Origin: Hanleya hanleyi
Lineage: Eukaryota; Mollusca; Polyplacophora; Lepidopleurida; Hanleyidae
Direction: 5' to 3'
Length of the DNA stretch: 64,000 nt
Assembly (NCBI GenBank): GCA_036873755.1
Contig: JAVTVY010016101.1
Coordinates: forward strand, 1-64,000
Position numbers and translations under genes: made by a program. Below, piece after piece: positions 32,484 through 44,039 of the stretch; position 1 is the first letter of the stretch, and every line of letters starts with the position of its first letter. The notes under the pieces were generated by a model. It had not been told where the DNA came from and did not search any database. It saw nothing but the letters and a program-made list of their open reading frames with translations.

Positions 32484-35036
32484 TGTAACGAAAGTGCAGA
32501 ATGACAGCGACCCCTTGGGATCCCCTTTAATCAGCCACTGCTTGTGTTCTGACACGTGACTACTGTGAAATCGAAAGTTACATTGTGTTTATGTGTGCGG
32601 TTGACTTACCTGATGGAATTCAACGCTGTAATTTGCCTAGAATGAACTATAATAATCCGGGAGACAGACAATGCCTCGAAATCCCGGTGAAGTTATCTCA
32701 AACGACCAGTCTGGACGGTGGAAGGGACTCTGGTAAGCCCACTCGCTTCGCTGAAAATGACGTCAGTCAGGAATGCGGAAGTCGATTTCGGTAAATATGC
32801 AGATGAGGGACAGTGAACTTTGCGGTCCTCGTATGAATTAACTAGAGGGAGTTGGAAGCTGAGATTTACCAGTTATGTCCGTTATGAATTACGGTTTGTT
32901 CCTCCATAGCCATATTTATCCAGCGAAGTCCAGATAAACTGATCGGGAAGTGGTGTAAGTGACAATAAAGAGGGCGCTGTCATCTTCGACGACGTGTTTC
33001 TGCCTTTATCCGCAGAAGAGCGGTAGCCCTATATAAGCCGGACTCCAGCTGAAACGAGGGAGACCAGCAGAAACATCGAGGTGAGAGCACACGCCAAATC
33101 ATTTGGGGAGAAGAAATCCAATACATTGCCGGGCCGGAGAAAGCCCGCCGCCGAATTTGTACATTGCCGGGCCGGAGAAAGGCCGCCGCCGAATTGGAGA
33201 AGTACCGCCGCCGAATTTGTGCCGGGACCAGGCCGCCGAATATTATAGCATCATCATTGCATACATTTACACACACTTACATTCACATGTCCGGGCCGTG
33301 TTTACTCTACTTCGATCTCTATTCGGCATCAACCGTAATGCACAGTTGCACGAATATTGCGCTGGAAGTTAAGAGTATAGACGCTTATCACCAATGGTTA
33401 TTCTTATTCTCTACCGTACGGCAGTACGGGCTCAGCTCTGGGAATTAACTAACGGCGTTCGAGTCGATAGCATGGCCATACATTAGCCGCATCTCTCTTT
33501 GCTTTCAACCGTATCGCACAGTTGTTCAAAGATTGCGCTGTGGTTCGTGTATCTATTAAGCTGTATCTGGTAAGGGATGAGAGTCCCTGTGAAGAAGATA
33601 TAGCTAAAACATATCATACACAGTTCCTACATAAACAATTATTCATGCACACATGTACTTAAACCACAACCCACGGGTTGAAATACATTCATGCTAACAC
33701 CCACAAGCTATAGGTTCGAGCCTATAGCTTGATAAATATACATTTATCCAGTCAATCGTACGATAAACGATTGCCCATTCACGGCCCCATAAGCATGATC
33801 TCTCACCACCCTGTACATATATTGAGTAATTCACGGCCAATGATAGATTACTACTGTCTCATACAGTAGTATATAGAGGGGGAATCCTTGACCAGATGCC
33901 CATATATTGCGGATGACCATGCGGTAGTATAGAGAGAGGGTTCAAGGGTCAACTGACCATACAGTAGTATAGAAGGAGGGTCCCTATACTAGTTGACCAT
34001 ACAGTAGTATAGAAGGAGGGTGCCGATTCCAGGTGCCCATACAGTAGTATAGGGAGAGGATTACTAGACCAGGTACCTGCCTATCCACCGTGTGTTATTG
34101 ATGTCCGATCCTATGTGGACCGTGTAGCCGTGAACTCTAGCCTTGATTCATCCTTGGAGCCGGGCCGCGGAGTGAGTCGCCGTGAGCGGGGTCGCTGAAG
34201 CCTGGGGGTGTATTCCTACAAGGGGTGCCGTCTGCTACTGTGGTGAGCCGTGCAGTTGAATAGTCCTGCGGTGTTACAGAGAGACGGGCCGGTGCCGTAG
34301 AAGCCTTCGTACTGTGATAGTACTGTCGTGCCCAGGCCGTCCGCATCCATTGACGGTTATCAACGCTTGGAGGGGCTTAGTCGTGTAAGACGAGACACGA
34401 CGACGACGAGAAGTCCATACCACCCGAGGGAGGAAGACCGGGGGAAGGAAGACACACGTCGGACATAACCACGGGAGGGCCAGGTCGTGTGAGACGAGAC
34501 ACGACGCAGTGTTCATCCATACGGGAGTGAACGAAGACCTGGGGAAGGAAGGCAGACGTTGGACCTTTCCACAAAGCCCTGGGGAAGGAAGATAGAAGCT
34601 GGACCCATCCATGAGAGAACCGGTCGTGACCAGACTGTGGCTGTGACCAGGCCTGCTCGCGTTATAGCTAGGGCTATATATATTTTGTATATATTTTCTA
34701 TTGAACTTCGGTTAAAGATAACTATAAGAGTACAGATAATTCATAGAGTAGGGATCTTCTTTGCAGGGATTATACGCTACCACGATTTGAATCCTGTATA
34801 CCTGCTCAAAGAATTATATGTCAGTATTGCATTAATTTGCTTTGGTTGTCATTACAGGTCTTCCTTTCCAACCTCCTTGATCCAGACAAGGTGACAGGTT
34901 GAATCGAACTCCCTCGTTGGCCAGGATCAGTGCCCGAGTGCGTTCCCAGTAGCATGACAGTTTGTCTTGGGGACCCTGCGCACTCTGTGGATCTGAAATA
35001 TCCATTATCCCACGTTATAGAAGTAGAAACGTTTCA
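32484..35036 (+). repeat. 5' LTR (2,553 bp)
   Basis: Unusually long LTR. Landmarks are TATATAAG at 33030-33037 as probable TATA box, AATAAA at 32964-32969, GCCGGGCCGGAGAAA and GCCGCCGAA repeats at 33127-33240, a perfect stem-loop at 33704-33731, five CATACAGTAGTATAG units at 33860-34060, and two GTCGTGTNAGACGAGACACG blocks at 34380-34510. Frames inside are not convincing as genes. Confidence 0.95.
33030..33037 (+). promoter_or_regulatory. Probable TATA box of the gypsy LTR
   Basis: TATATAAG followed by GC-rich sequence, with ATCGAGGTGAG about 45 bases later. It is the best core promoter candidate in the LTR; the same motif occurs in the 3' LTR at 41376-41383. Confidence 0.6.
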
Positions 35037-35038
35037 AC

Positions 35039-35056
35039 TGGTGGCAGCGGTGGGAT
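35039..35056 (+). other. Primer binding site, tRNA-Leu type
   Basis: TGGTGGCAGCGGTGGGAT starts two bases after the LTR. Its complement ends in CCGCTGCCACCA, which matches the 3' end of animal leucine tRNAs as I know them. It overlaps the probable Gag start codon at 35055. Confidence 0.75.
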
Positions 35057-38000
35057 GGCCAACTTCTGGGAGACGAAGGAAAGGGGACCAAGCCTGGTGG
35101 ATAGAATGGATCCGGACCAGACAACCATGAATAGAACTGAAGATTTCTGCGCCGAGTTACGACAACCGGGAGTCCGGGGCCAACCATCTGACGGAAGAGA
35201 AGCCCGACCGGAATACTCCACGACGCCGAGTCCACGGGAACGACGTGAGACGGGAAGAGGCGTGGCTTCCGGACGATCAACTACGGCGACACTTGGTTAC
35301 GAAAATCTTCTTGACTTGTCCACGCAAGAACTAGAATCGGTGATGGAACCACCAGCTGACCTGACGCCTCAACCTTCAACGGTGATTGCTACTGAAGATC
35401 GACCAACTAGTAGAGGGTGTGAGCCAGAAGACGTGCAGCCTGACGTTGACCTGAGACGAGAGGTAGAAGACCATCGTAGCGCCATCCACGTCTTGTGTAC
35501 GTCAATGACCTCCATGATGGGCCAGATGTCGACGATACTGAGAAATCAAAGTGCCAGTGAGGAGATGACTCCACCGAAGCCAGAAGATTACACTCGTTCT
35601 GGGCCGGCCGGACTGGAACGGGGTCGAGACGGAGCCGCATCGGGGACGACGTCGAGGCGAGATGAGTCACCGCCAAGAAGACGCCGGGACGAACCACCTT
35701 CAGTTTCATGGGACCACCCGTTACAGTTGTCCACGCCTATGGGGGAACCTAGATGGCCGAAGACGACAATGGTGAAGGCCGCTACCTATGATGGTACCAC
35801 GCCATGGCGGGATTATTTGGCTCACTTCGGGCACTGCGCCGTGATCAATGGATGGACCTACCAACAGCAGGGTCAATACCTGGCCGTCGCTTTAAGGGGG
35901 TCAGCGCAACAGGTGTTAGCCAGCCATAAGTCTGCACCAGGAAGTACCGACTACGACCGCTTGAAGGAAGCCTTGGAGAAGCGATTTGCCCCGCCTAATA
36001 AGATGGATATGTACAAGGCACAGCTGAGGTCTAGACACCGCGAGAGGGAAGAAGATCTTCCGGGCCTGGCTCAAGCACTAATCCGCCTGGCACAGCTGGC
36101 CTATCCCGACGCCGGAGACGATGTTCAGGATACCCTAGCCAAGGACCAGTTGAGGTTTCAGGTCTGGCAAACTAGGCCTAAAACCTTGGATGCGGCCGTA
36201 CACGCGGCCGTGGAACTGGAGGCATACAAGATCTCCCAGCGCCGGAAACCCTGGCCGACAGCCAAGTCAACTGCCCCGGAAGAGGGAGATAAGGCAGCCG
36301 CACCCCCGGAAGAGGATGAGACTGAGAATCAACAGTTGCGGGAAGAAGTGAAGAGGTTAAAGGAGGTTATTCAGGAGGACAGTGAACCACCAAGACCACA
36401 ACGGCCAGGACGATACCAGTCCAGATGGGGGCATAGACGTGACCGTCAACAACCATACGACAGCCATGATCGTACGTCAGGATGCTGGTCATGCGGAAGA
36501 GACGGCCATTACCGTGTGAATTGTCCAGAGTTGCGCAGGCCGGATGATCATCAACCCCCAAGACAACCGAAACCTCCACCGAAACCTCCTACGGTGAATA
36601 ACTCTGGGGAGGCCGGATTGTATCTCCCGGCCAAGATGGGATCCGTAGGATTGTGGTGCTGCGTCGACACAGGTGCATCAGTTTCTCTTCTGAACGTGCG
36701 GGTGTACAACCAGCTGAGTCCCCGACTTAGGCCGGCATTGAGAAGTCCCTCCTTTGCGTCCATTCGTATGGCCGATGGTACGTGTATGCCACTACAGGGT
36801 GAAGCAGACTTTAAGGTCACGATAGATGGGACTACCCGGACTCAGACGATGATTGTTGGGACACTGACCGTGGATGCCCTCCTGGGTTATGATTTCCTGA
36901 GTACTCACTGTACTGCAATTGATACGGAGAAGCACCGGGTGAAGTATGGCGGCCGATATATCCAGTGTGAGGTCGTGGGGAGCCACGAATGCCATCGGGT
37001 GTCTGTAACGGAGACTTTTACTATCCCAGCTGGAGCTGAGGCAGTGGTGACGGGGACCGTCCGAGGTGCTCTACCGGGGGAGGTCGGAATGGTGGAAAAT
37101 ATCATTGGGTTCACACAGAAGACTGGAACCATGGTGGCCAGAGCCCTGGCCGAAGTTGACCGTGACCATGAAGTTACCCTGCGGTTCCTTAACCTGTCCA
37201 CTGACCCTGCCATAGTACAAGCCGGCACTCTGTGTGGTAGTTTGACTGAAGTGGAGGTAGTGGATAATTCAGCTCCACGTACTACAGAGCCTTTGAACCA
37301 GCATGGTCCAGCCTCTGGTGAAGCAACGGTGCCAACCCCAAGATGTCCACCGCACCTACGGGCCTTAGTTCAACAGTCCAGTGAGGGATTAGAGGTTGAG
37401 AGAGCTTTAGCTGTGGAAGACTTGGTTACTCGCTTCACCCACTTGTTTGCCAAGGATGACAGTGATATGGGGCGAACAACGATGGTGCAACATCATATCA
37501 AGACGGGGAATGCGCCACCTATCCGGATTCCTCCACGACGTCCGCCCCTCCATGCCCGTGGAATAATAGACGACCAGGTTGAAGACATGCTGCAGCGGGG
37601 AGTCATCGAGCCATCTCATGGGCCTTGGTCTGCTCCGGTCGTTCTAGTACGGAAGAAGGATGGGAAAATGCGATTCTGCGTTGATTACCGAGCCCTCAAC
37701 AAAGTAACGGAGAAAGATGCCTACCCCCTGCCGAGAATCGACGATTCCCTGGATTCTCTGTCTGGTGCCTGCTGGTGGAGTACGCTCGACCTGATGTCGG
37801 GGTACTGGCAGGTCGAAGTAGCCCCGGAAGACAGATGTAAGACCGCCTTTGCCACTCGACGGGGCCTGTACCAATTCCGGGCCATGCCTTTCGGGCTTTG
37901 TAATGCTCCAGGAACCTTCGAGCGATTAATGGAGGCAATTTTGGCAGGCCTCCAGTACGAGACGTGCTTAGTGTACCTCGACGACATAATAGTTTTTGGC

Positions 38001-40595
38001 CGGACCTTCGAGGAGATGATCCAACGATTGGAGGAAGTTTTCCAGAGGCTGCAACAACACGGCCTGAAATTGAAGCCCTCGAAATGCGTCATCGGGAAAC
38101 GACAGGTGCTCTACCTTGGTCATATAGTGACCCAAGACGGGATTGGTACTGATCCAGAGAAGATTCGGGCTGTACGAGAGTGGCCGACGCCTGTTTCCCA
38201 GACGGATGTCAGAAGTTTTCTTGGCCTGTGTGGGTACTACCGGCGTTTTATAAGAGACTTTGCGACTGTAGCAGCCCCTCTTCATCGACTGACGGAGAAG
38301 AAGGCGGTATTTACGTGGGATGATACAGCCCAGACGGCGTTCGACCACCTAAGACAGAAGCTGACGACCGCACCTATGTTAATGATGCCAGATTTCCGAC
38401 AGTCCTTCATCCTGGACACAGATGCCAGCAATTTCGGCATTGGGGCCGTCCTGTCCCAGGAGATCAACGGGGAGGAAAAGGTCGTAGCCTATGCCAGCAG
38501 GGTGCTGTCCAAAACAGAACGTGCCTACTGTGTGACTAGAAGGGAACTTCTGGCTGTCGTGTACTTTGTGAAGTACTTTCGGCATTATCTGTTTGGCCGA
38601 AAATTTCTACTGCGCACTGACCATGGGTCCCTGAGGTGGTTAATGCGGTTTAAAGAACCGGAGGGACAATTACCTCGCTGGATACAAGCCCTCGGAGTCT
38701 ACGACTTTGAAATCCAGCATCGACCCGGACGGAAGCACGGAAACGCTGACGCCATGAGCCGAATCCCGTGCAAGCAGTGTGGACGGTCAGGTTCCGAGGT
38801 CCAGGAAGCTGCCCGTGTTACGGAGATCGTACCGCCGACTGCAGACTTCAGTCAAGCTCAGGCCGCGGACCCAGACTTGCAGCCTGTCCTGGAGTGGGTA
38901 AAGAAAGGCAGTCGACCCGCCAGGGAGGACATCAGTCAATATGGGCCAGTAACTAAAAACCTGTGGGGTGCCTTCGATCTACTGGAGATGAGTGGATCCT
39001 TGCTTGTGCGGAGATGGGTGAATGCTCGGGGAGAAGTGAAACGACGGCTTCTGGTGGTCCCTCGCTCCCTCAGACGGAAAGTCTTGAAAGAGTGTCATGA
39101 CAGTGTTACCGGTGGTCACCTTGGGGTGAAGAAAACCCTGGCAAAAGTGAGGCAGGCGTACATGTGGCCTGGTCTACAGACCGATGTTCGGCAATGGTGC
39201 CGGAGTTGCGACGTGTGCAACCGTAGGAAGTTGGCAGGACGGAAGCCCAGAGGTCCTCATCGCGGTCAAATGACCGGAAGTCCAGGAGACAGAGCAGCTA
39301 TTGATATTCTCGGGCCATTGGCAGAAACCGGTCAGGGAAATCGATACGTAGTCGTCATCGGAGACTATTTCACCCGTTGGGTGGAAGCTGTAGCCTTACC
39401 CAATCAGGAAGCCACGACGGTTGCCCAAGCTGTCGTGGACCACTTCGTGACCCGATTTGGCGTACCAATGGCAATCCACTCTGACCAGGGACGTCAGTTT
39501 GAAAGCAGAGTATTCCAGGGGATGTGCCGCATACTCGGAATGAGAAAAACGAGGACTACACCCTATCACCCCCAGTCGAACGGCATGATTGAACGGTTCA
39601 ATCGGACCTTAGCCCAGATGTTGCATGCCAGCATTGACCGTCACCCGGACGACTGGGACCTTCACATTCCGTTGGTGCTGATGTCATACCGTGCCACCGT
39701 GCATGAGACGACGGGATATTCCCCAAACATGATGGTGTTTGGGAGGGAAATCACCTTGCCGTCGCACCTGACTTTGGGAGCACCTCCTAAACAGCAGGTA
39801 GAGCCGACACAGTGGGTCGAAGATCTCCGGGATGAGATGGCTGAGATACACGAGTTTGCCCGAGAGACTACGAAGAAGAGCTTGAGACGGCAGAAGCGTA
39901 TCTACGATACGAAAGCTTTTCCTCACAGATACAAGCCTGGTGATCAGGTTTACCTGTATATTTCCGCCACTAAGCGTGGGGAGATCCGGAAACTACGAGA
40001 CCGGTGGGGAGGACCTTATACTGTGAAAGAAGCCCTGAATGATGTGACATATCGCATCGCCGACGAGGCTGGTGGCCTCCGTGTAGTCCATCATGATCTT
40101 CTTAAGCCCTTCTACCCCAGAGAGACATCGGATAGTGAGACCACTGAGTCTACAGAGAATGATGGTGATGTCGAGTCTGAGAATGACTCGGAGCCTGCGG
40201 CAGTCTGTCCATATCCGGTGGAGCATCCAACCGCAGTGAGATCTCCAGCACCTCGGCAGACGAGAAGTGGGCGGAGAACCCGTCGTCCTCGGAGATTGGC
40301 AGACTACGAGGTTGGGTTACCGCCGGATCCCCCTATTGAAGTCGAGTCGCCTCTTTCGGAAGAGCAGATGGCCTTGCCGGAGACGTGGAGTCCTCCACGA
40401 ACGACTCGTGGACGTCGTATCCAGCGACCGGGGCGTTTTAATGACTACGTTTTAGCCTGCCAGTGGACAGGAGATGCACGACCGTACGGCCGGAGAAATA
40501 CGGTTGATGACCGTGATCGTCGAGGGATGACCTGTGGTGCAGGTCCGACCTCCAAGTACCCCTGTGGACGACGAACACAGGATGGTCGATTCTGA
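35055..40595 (+). CDS. gag-pol: Ty3/gypsy Gag-Pol polyprotein, single intact frame
   Basis: This 1,846-residue protein contains every core domain in Ty3/gypsy order. Gag has a capsid-like region (~residues 235-400) and one CCHC zinc knuckle, CWSCGRDGHYRVNC, at 477-490. The aspartic protease has DTGAS at 538-542. The reverse transcriptase has FCVDYRALNKVT and YLDD at 974-977. RNase H has LDTDAS with Asp1121 and TDHGSLRWL. The integrase has an HHCC finger from His1348, catalytic Asp1417, Asp1477 and Glu1513 (35 residues between the last two), and a GPY/F module near 1653. A basic tail repeats an RSGRR/RGRR-RP-R-DY motif twice. The start at 35055 is the first ATG after the LTR; an earlier in-frame ATG at 34962 is inside the LTR. 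With Gag and Pol in one frame there is no visible frameshift or stop to set their ratio. The element appears competent. Confidence 0.96.
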   Translation: MANFWETKERGPSLVDRMDPDQTTMNRTEDFCAELRQPGVRGQPSDGREARPEYSTTPSPRERRETGRGVASGRSTTATLGYENLLDLSTQELESVMEPPADLTPQPSTVIATEDRPTSRGCEPEDVQPDVDLRREVEDHRSAIHVLCTSMTSMMGQMSTILRNQSASEEMTPPKPEDYTRSGPAGLERGRDGAASGTTSRRDESPPRRRRDEPPSVSWDHPLQLSTPMGEPRWPKTTMVKAATYDGTTPWRDYLAHFGHCAVINGWTYQQQGQYLAVALRGSAQQVLASHKSAPGSTDYDRLKEALEKRFAPPNKMDMYKAQLRSRHREREEDLPGLAQALIRLAQLAYPDAGDDVQDTLAKDQLRFQVWQTRPKTLDAAVHAAVELEAYKISQRRKPWPTAKSTAPEEGDKAAAPPEEDETENQQLREEVKRLKEVIQEDSEPPRPQRPGRYQSRWGHRRDRQQPYDSHDRTSGCWSCGRDGHYRVNCPELRRPDDHQPPRQPKPPPKPPTVNNSGEAGLYLPAKMGSVGLWCCVDTGASVSLLNVRVYNQLSPRLRPALRSPSFASIRMADGTCMPLQGEADFKVTIDGTTRTQTMIVGTLTVDALLGYDFLSTHCTAIDTEKHRVKYGGRYIQCEVVGSHECHRVSVTETFTIPAGAEAVVTGTVRGALPGEVGMVENIIGFTQKTGTMVARALAEVDRDHEVTLRFLNLSTDPAIVQAGTLCGSLTEVEVVDNSAPRTTEPLNQHGPASGEATVPTPRCPPHLRALVQQSSEGLEVERALAVEDLVTRFTHLFAKDDSDMGRTTMVQHHIKTGNAPPIRIPPRRPPLHARGIIDDQVEDMLQRGVIEPSHGPWSAPVVLVRKKDGKMRFCVDYRALNKVTEKDAYPLPRIDDSLDSLSGACWWSTLDLMSGYWQVEVAPEDRCKTAFATRRGLYQFRAMPFGLCNAPGTFERLMEAILAGLQYETCLVYLDDIIVFGRTFEEMIQRLEEVFQRLQQHGLKLKPSKCVIGKRQVLYLGHIVTQDGIGTDPEKIRAVREWPTPVSQTDVRSFLGLCGYYRRFIRDFATVAAPLHRLTEKKAVFTWDDTAQTAFDHLRQKLTTAPMLMMPDFRQSFILDTDASNFGIGAVLSQEINGEEKVVAYASRVLSKTERAYCVTRRELLAVVYFVKYFRHYLFGRKFLLRTDHGSLRWLMRFKEPEGQLPRWIQALGVYDFEIQHRPGRKHGNADAMSRIPCKQCGRSGSEVQEAARVTEIVPPTADFSQAQAADPDLQPVLEWVKKGSRPAREDISQYGPVTKNLWGAFDLLEMSGSLLVRRWVNARGEVKRRLLVVPRSLRRKVLKECHDSVTGGHLGVKKTLAKVRQAYMWPGLQTDVRQWCRSCDVCNRRKLAGRKPRGPHRGQMTGSPGDRAAIDILGPLAETGQGNRYVVVIGDYFTRWVEAVALPNQEATTVAQAVVDHFVTRFGVPMAIHSDQGRQFESRVFQGMCRILGMRKTRTTPYHPQSNGMIERFNRTLAQMLHASIDRHPDDWDLHIPLVLMSYRATVHETTGYSPNMMVFGREITLPSHLTLGAPPKQQVEPTQWVEDLRDEMAEIHEFARETTKKSLRRQKRIYDTKAFPHRYKPGDQVYLYISATKRGEIRKLRDRWGGPYTVKEALNDVTYRIADEAGGLRVVHHDLLKPFYPRETSDSETTESTENDGDVESENDSEPAAVCPYPVEHPTAVRSPAPRQTRSGRRTRRPRRLADYEVGLPPDPPIEVESPLSEEQMALPETWSPPRTTRGRRIQRPGRFNDYVLACQWTGDARPYGRRNTVDDRDRRGMTCGAGPTSKYPCGRRTQDGRF

Positions 40596-40815
40596 GGCTT
40601 TACTGCCTCAGATGCATGATGCATGACTCCAGCGGGAGACAGCTGTGGCCTGCTGTGGACCTGATGTCCATTGCAGGTGACGACGACTTGGCCAGGAAGT
40701 CAAGAAGACCGTCGTCCTGTAATTCTGTTGTATATACGTTGTACATATGTTCCATTCTGCACACCCGTGCTACTGGTAGCGTGACGAGAGCCATGACGAG
40801 GGCGTCATGATCTTC

Positions 40816-40829
40816 GAAGGCGGGGGTAG
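40816..40829 (+). other. Polypurine tract
   Basis: GAAGGCGGGGGTAG directly precedes the 3' LTR and is the expected plus-strand primer site. Confidence 0.7.
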
Positions 40830-43382
40830 TGTAACGAAAGTGCAGAATGACAGCGACCCCTTGGGATCCCCTTTAATCAGCCACTGCTTGTGTTCTGACA
40901 CGTGACTACTGTGAAATCGAAAGTTACATTGTGTTTATGTGTGCGGTTGACTTACCTGATGGAATTCAACGCTGTAATTTGCCTAGAATGAACTATAATA
41001 ATCCGGGAGACAGACAATGCCTCGAAATCCCGGTGAAGTTATCTCAAACGACCAGTCTGGACGGTGGAAGGGACTCTGGTAAGCCCACTCGCTTCGCTGA
41101 AAATGACGTCAGTCAGGAATGCGGAAGTCGATTTCGGTAAATATGCAGATGAGGGACAGTGAACTTTGCGGTCCTCGTATGAATTAACTAGAGGGAGTTG
41201 GAAGCTGAGATTTACCAGTTATGTCCGTTATGAATTACGGTTTGTTCCTCCATAGCCATATTTATCCAGCGAAGTCCAGATAAACTGATCGGGAAGTGGT
41301 GTAAGTGACAATAAAGAGGGCGCTGTCATCTTCGACGACGTGTTTCTGCCTTTATCCGCAGAAGAGCGGTAGCCCTATATAAGCCGGACTCCAGCTGAAA
41401 CGAGGGAGACCAGCAGAAACATCGAGGTGAGAGCACACGCCAAATCATTTGGGGAGAAGAAATCCAATACATTGCCGGGCCGGAGAAAGCCCGCCGCCGA
41501 ATTTGTACATTGCCGGGCCGGAGAAAGGCCGCCGCCGAATTGGAGAAGTACCGCCGCCGAATTTGTGCCGGGACCAGGCCGCCGAATATTATAGCATCAT
41601 CATTGCATACATTTACACACACTTACATTCACATGTCCGGGCCGTGTTTACTCTACTTCGATCTCTATTCGGCATCAACCGTAATGCACAGTTGAACGAA
41701 TATTGCGCTGGAAGTTAAGAGTATAGACGCTTATCACCAATGGTTATTCTTATTCTCTACCGTACGCCAGTACGGGTTCAGCTCTGGGAATTAACTAACG
41801 GCGTTCGAGTCGATAGCATGGCCATACATTAGCCGCATCTCTCTTTGCTTTCAACCGTATCGCACAGTTGTTCAAAGATTGCGCTGTGGTTCGTGTATCT
41901 ATTAAGCTGTATCTGGTAAGGGATGAGAGTCCCTGTGAAGAAGATATAGCTAAAACATATCATACACAGTTCCTACATAAACAATTATTCATGCACACAT
42001 GTACTTAAACCACAACCCACGGGTTGAAATACATTCATGCTAACACCCACAAGCTATAGGTTCGAGCCTATAGCTTGATAAATATACATTTATCCAGTCA
42101 ATCGTACGATAAACGATTGCCCATTCACGGCCCCATAAGCATGATCTCTCACCACCCTGTACATATATTGAGTAATTCACGGCCAATGATAGATTACTAC
42201 TGTCTCATACAGTAGTATATAGAGGGGGAATCCTTGACCAGATGCCCATATATTGCGGATGACCATGCAGTAGTATAGAGAGAGGGTTCAAGGGTCAACT
42301 GACCATACAGTAGTATAGAAGGAGGGTTCCTATACTAGTTGACCATACAGTAGTATAGAAGGAGGGTGCCGATTCCAGGTGCCCATACAGTAGTATAGGG
42401 AGAGGATTACTAGACCAGGTACCTGCCTATCCACCGTGTGTTATTGATGTCCGATCCTATGTGGACCGTGTAGCCGTGAACTCTAGCCTTGATTCATCCT
42501 TGGAGCCGGGCCGCGGAGTGAGTCGCCGTGAGCGGGGTCGCTGAAGCCTGGGGGTGTATTCCTACAAGGGGTGCCGTCTGCTACTGTGGTGAGCCGTGCA
42601 GTTGAATAGTCCTGCGGTGTTACAGAGAGACGGGCCGGTGCCGTAGAAGCCTTCGTACTGTGATAGTACTGTCGTGCCCAGGCCGTCCGCATCCATTGAC
42701 GGTTATCAACGCTTGGAGGGGCTTAGTCGTGTAAGACGAGACACGACGACGACGAGAAGTCCATACCACCCGAGGGAGGAAGACCGGGGGAAGGAAGACA
42801 CACGTCGGACATAACCACGGGAGGGCCAGGTCGTGTGAGACGAGACACGACGCAGTGTTCATCCATACGGGAGTGAACGAAGACCTGGGGAAGGAAGGCA
42901 GACGTTGGACCTTTCCACAAAGCCCTGGGGAAGGAAGATAGAAGCTGGACCCATCCATGAGAGAACCGGTCGTGACCAGACTGTGGCTGTGACCAGGCCT
43001 GCTCGCGTTATAGCTAGGGCTATATATATTTTGTATATATTTTCTATTGAACTTCGGTTAAAGATAACTATAAGAGTACAGATAATTCATAGAGTAGGGA
43101 TCTTCTTTGCAGGGATTATACGCTACCACGATTTGAATCCTGTATACCTGCTCAAAGAATTATATGTCAGTATTGCATTAATTTGCTTTGGTTGTCATTA
43201 CAGGTCTTCCTTTCCAACCTCCTTGATCCAGACAAGGTGACAGGTTGAATCGAACTCCCTCGTTGGCCAGGATCAGTGCCCGAGTGCGTTCCCAGTAGCC
43301 TGACAGTTTGTCTTGGGGACCCTGCGCACTCTGTGGATCTGAAATATCCATTATCCCACGTCATAGAAGTAGAAACGTTTCA
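40830..43382 (+). repeat. 3' LTR (2,553 bp)
   Basis: Same length as the 5' LTR. Differences seen by eye include GTTGAACG versus GTTGCACG, ACGCCAG versus ACGGCAG, GGGTTCAG versus GGGCTCAG, ATGCAGTAG versus ATGCGGTAG, GGGTTCC versus GGGTCCC, TAGCCTG versus TAGCATG, and CGTCAT versus CGTTAT. Confidence 0.96.
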
Positions 43383-43850
43383 AGCTCAATAAAGCAATTG
43401 AAATTCTCAAAACTTCTCCTTATATCCCCACAAACACGTAAAATCCTATATCATATCTTTGTTTTACCCATTTTAACTATTATTCTAATGTCTCGGGTCA
43501 CCTGCCTACTGCTCATAATAGAAGACTGCAGTATATCCAGATCAGGCTTATGCAAATTATTCTTAACATTTATCCCAGAAGTCGTACCGGCGACTTAGTT
43601 TCCGAGCTTCATTACCTGATCATCTTTCAAAGAATTGTGTTTAACAGATGTTGTTTAGTCATCAACAAGATTGTCCTAGATCATTTAAATAATAAGGTTA
43701 TATGATGTCGGCTAGGAGAAATCGCTTTACAAGAGCCTGTATCAAACTGAATGTGTACCCAGTAAATGCCACAAAACTTCGTTCAAATTCAATGTCACAA
43801 TATCATGGAACGACCAATTATTTTTCTTACCCATTGAGCTAGGGGACTGA
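43383..43850 (+). pseudogene. LINE reverse transcriptase C-terminal region, 3' half
   Basis: Continues the frame interrupted by the gypsy element and carries motifs such as THFNYYSNVSGHLPTAHNRR, followed by a leucine/isoleucine-rich region typical after the LINE RT thumb. Stop codons (for example after PTNT and at 43705) show it is dead. The boundary with the following DNA is unclear. Confidence 0.65.
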
Positions 43851-44039
43851 AACTTACCACACTATACCCTTGGCTCAAACTCTATCGGAAAATGTAACAA
43901 AATCCAAGATGACCGCTTTACTGACGTCACAGTGACGTCATTTTCAAAAAGGGCATTTTGATCAATTTTTTTATTTATGTAACTTTTCCCCAAAAATGAT
44001 TCCAACAGGATCAACCTCATTATCTAGGGCTGCCTTAGC

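Larger units (their letters stand above)
32484..43382 (+). mobile_element. Complete Ty3/gypsy LTR retrotransposon, recent insertion
   Basis: Two 2,553-bp LTRs (32484-35036 and 40830-43382, each starting TGTAACGAAAG and ending AAACGTTTCA), a primer site, one Gag-Pol frame and a polypurine tract make a full element of 10,899 bp. AGCT lies immediately outside both ends (32480-32483 and 43383-43386), a 4-bp target duplication. By eye the LTRs differ at about seven positions with no length change, which indicates a recent insertion. It sits in the same orientation as the LINE it interrupts. Confidence 0.97.

Noticed and set aside
33704..33731. tRNA gene suggested by GGTTCGAGCC (B-box-like)
   Set aside because: It is the loop of a perfect 11-bp hairpin in the LTR; no cloverleaf or A box fits.
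34962..35054. Upstream in-frame ATG of the Gag-Pol frame
   Set aside because: It lies inside the LTR, before the primer binding site. The first ATG after the LTR is at 35055.
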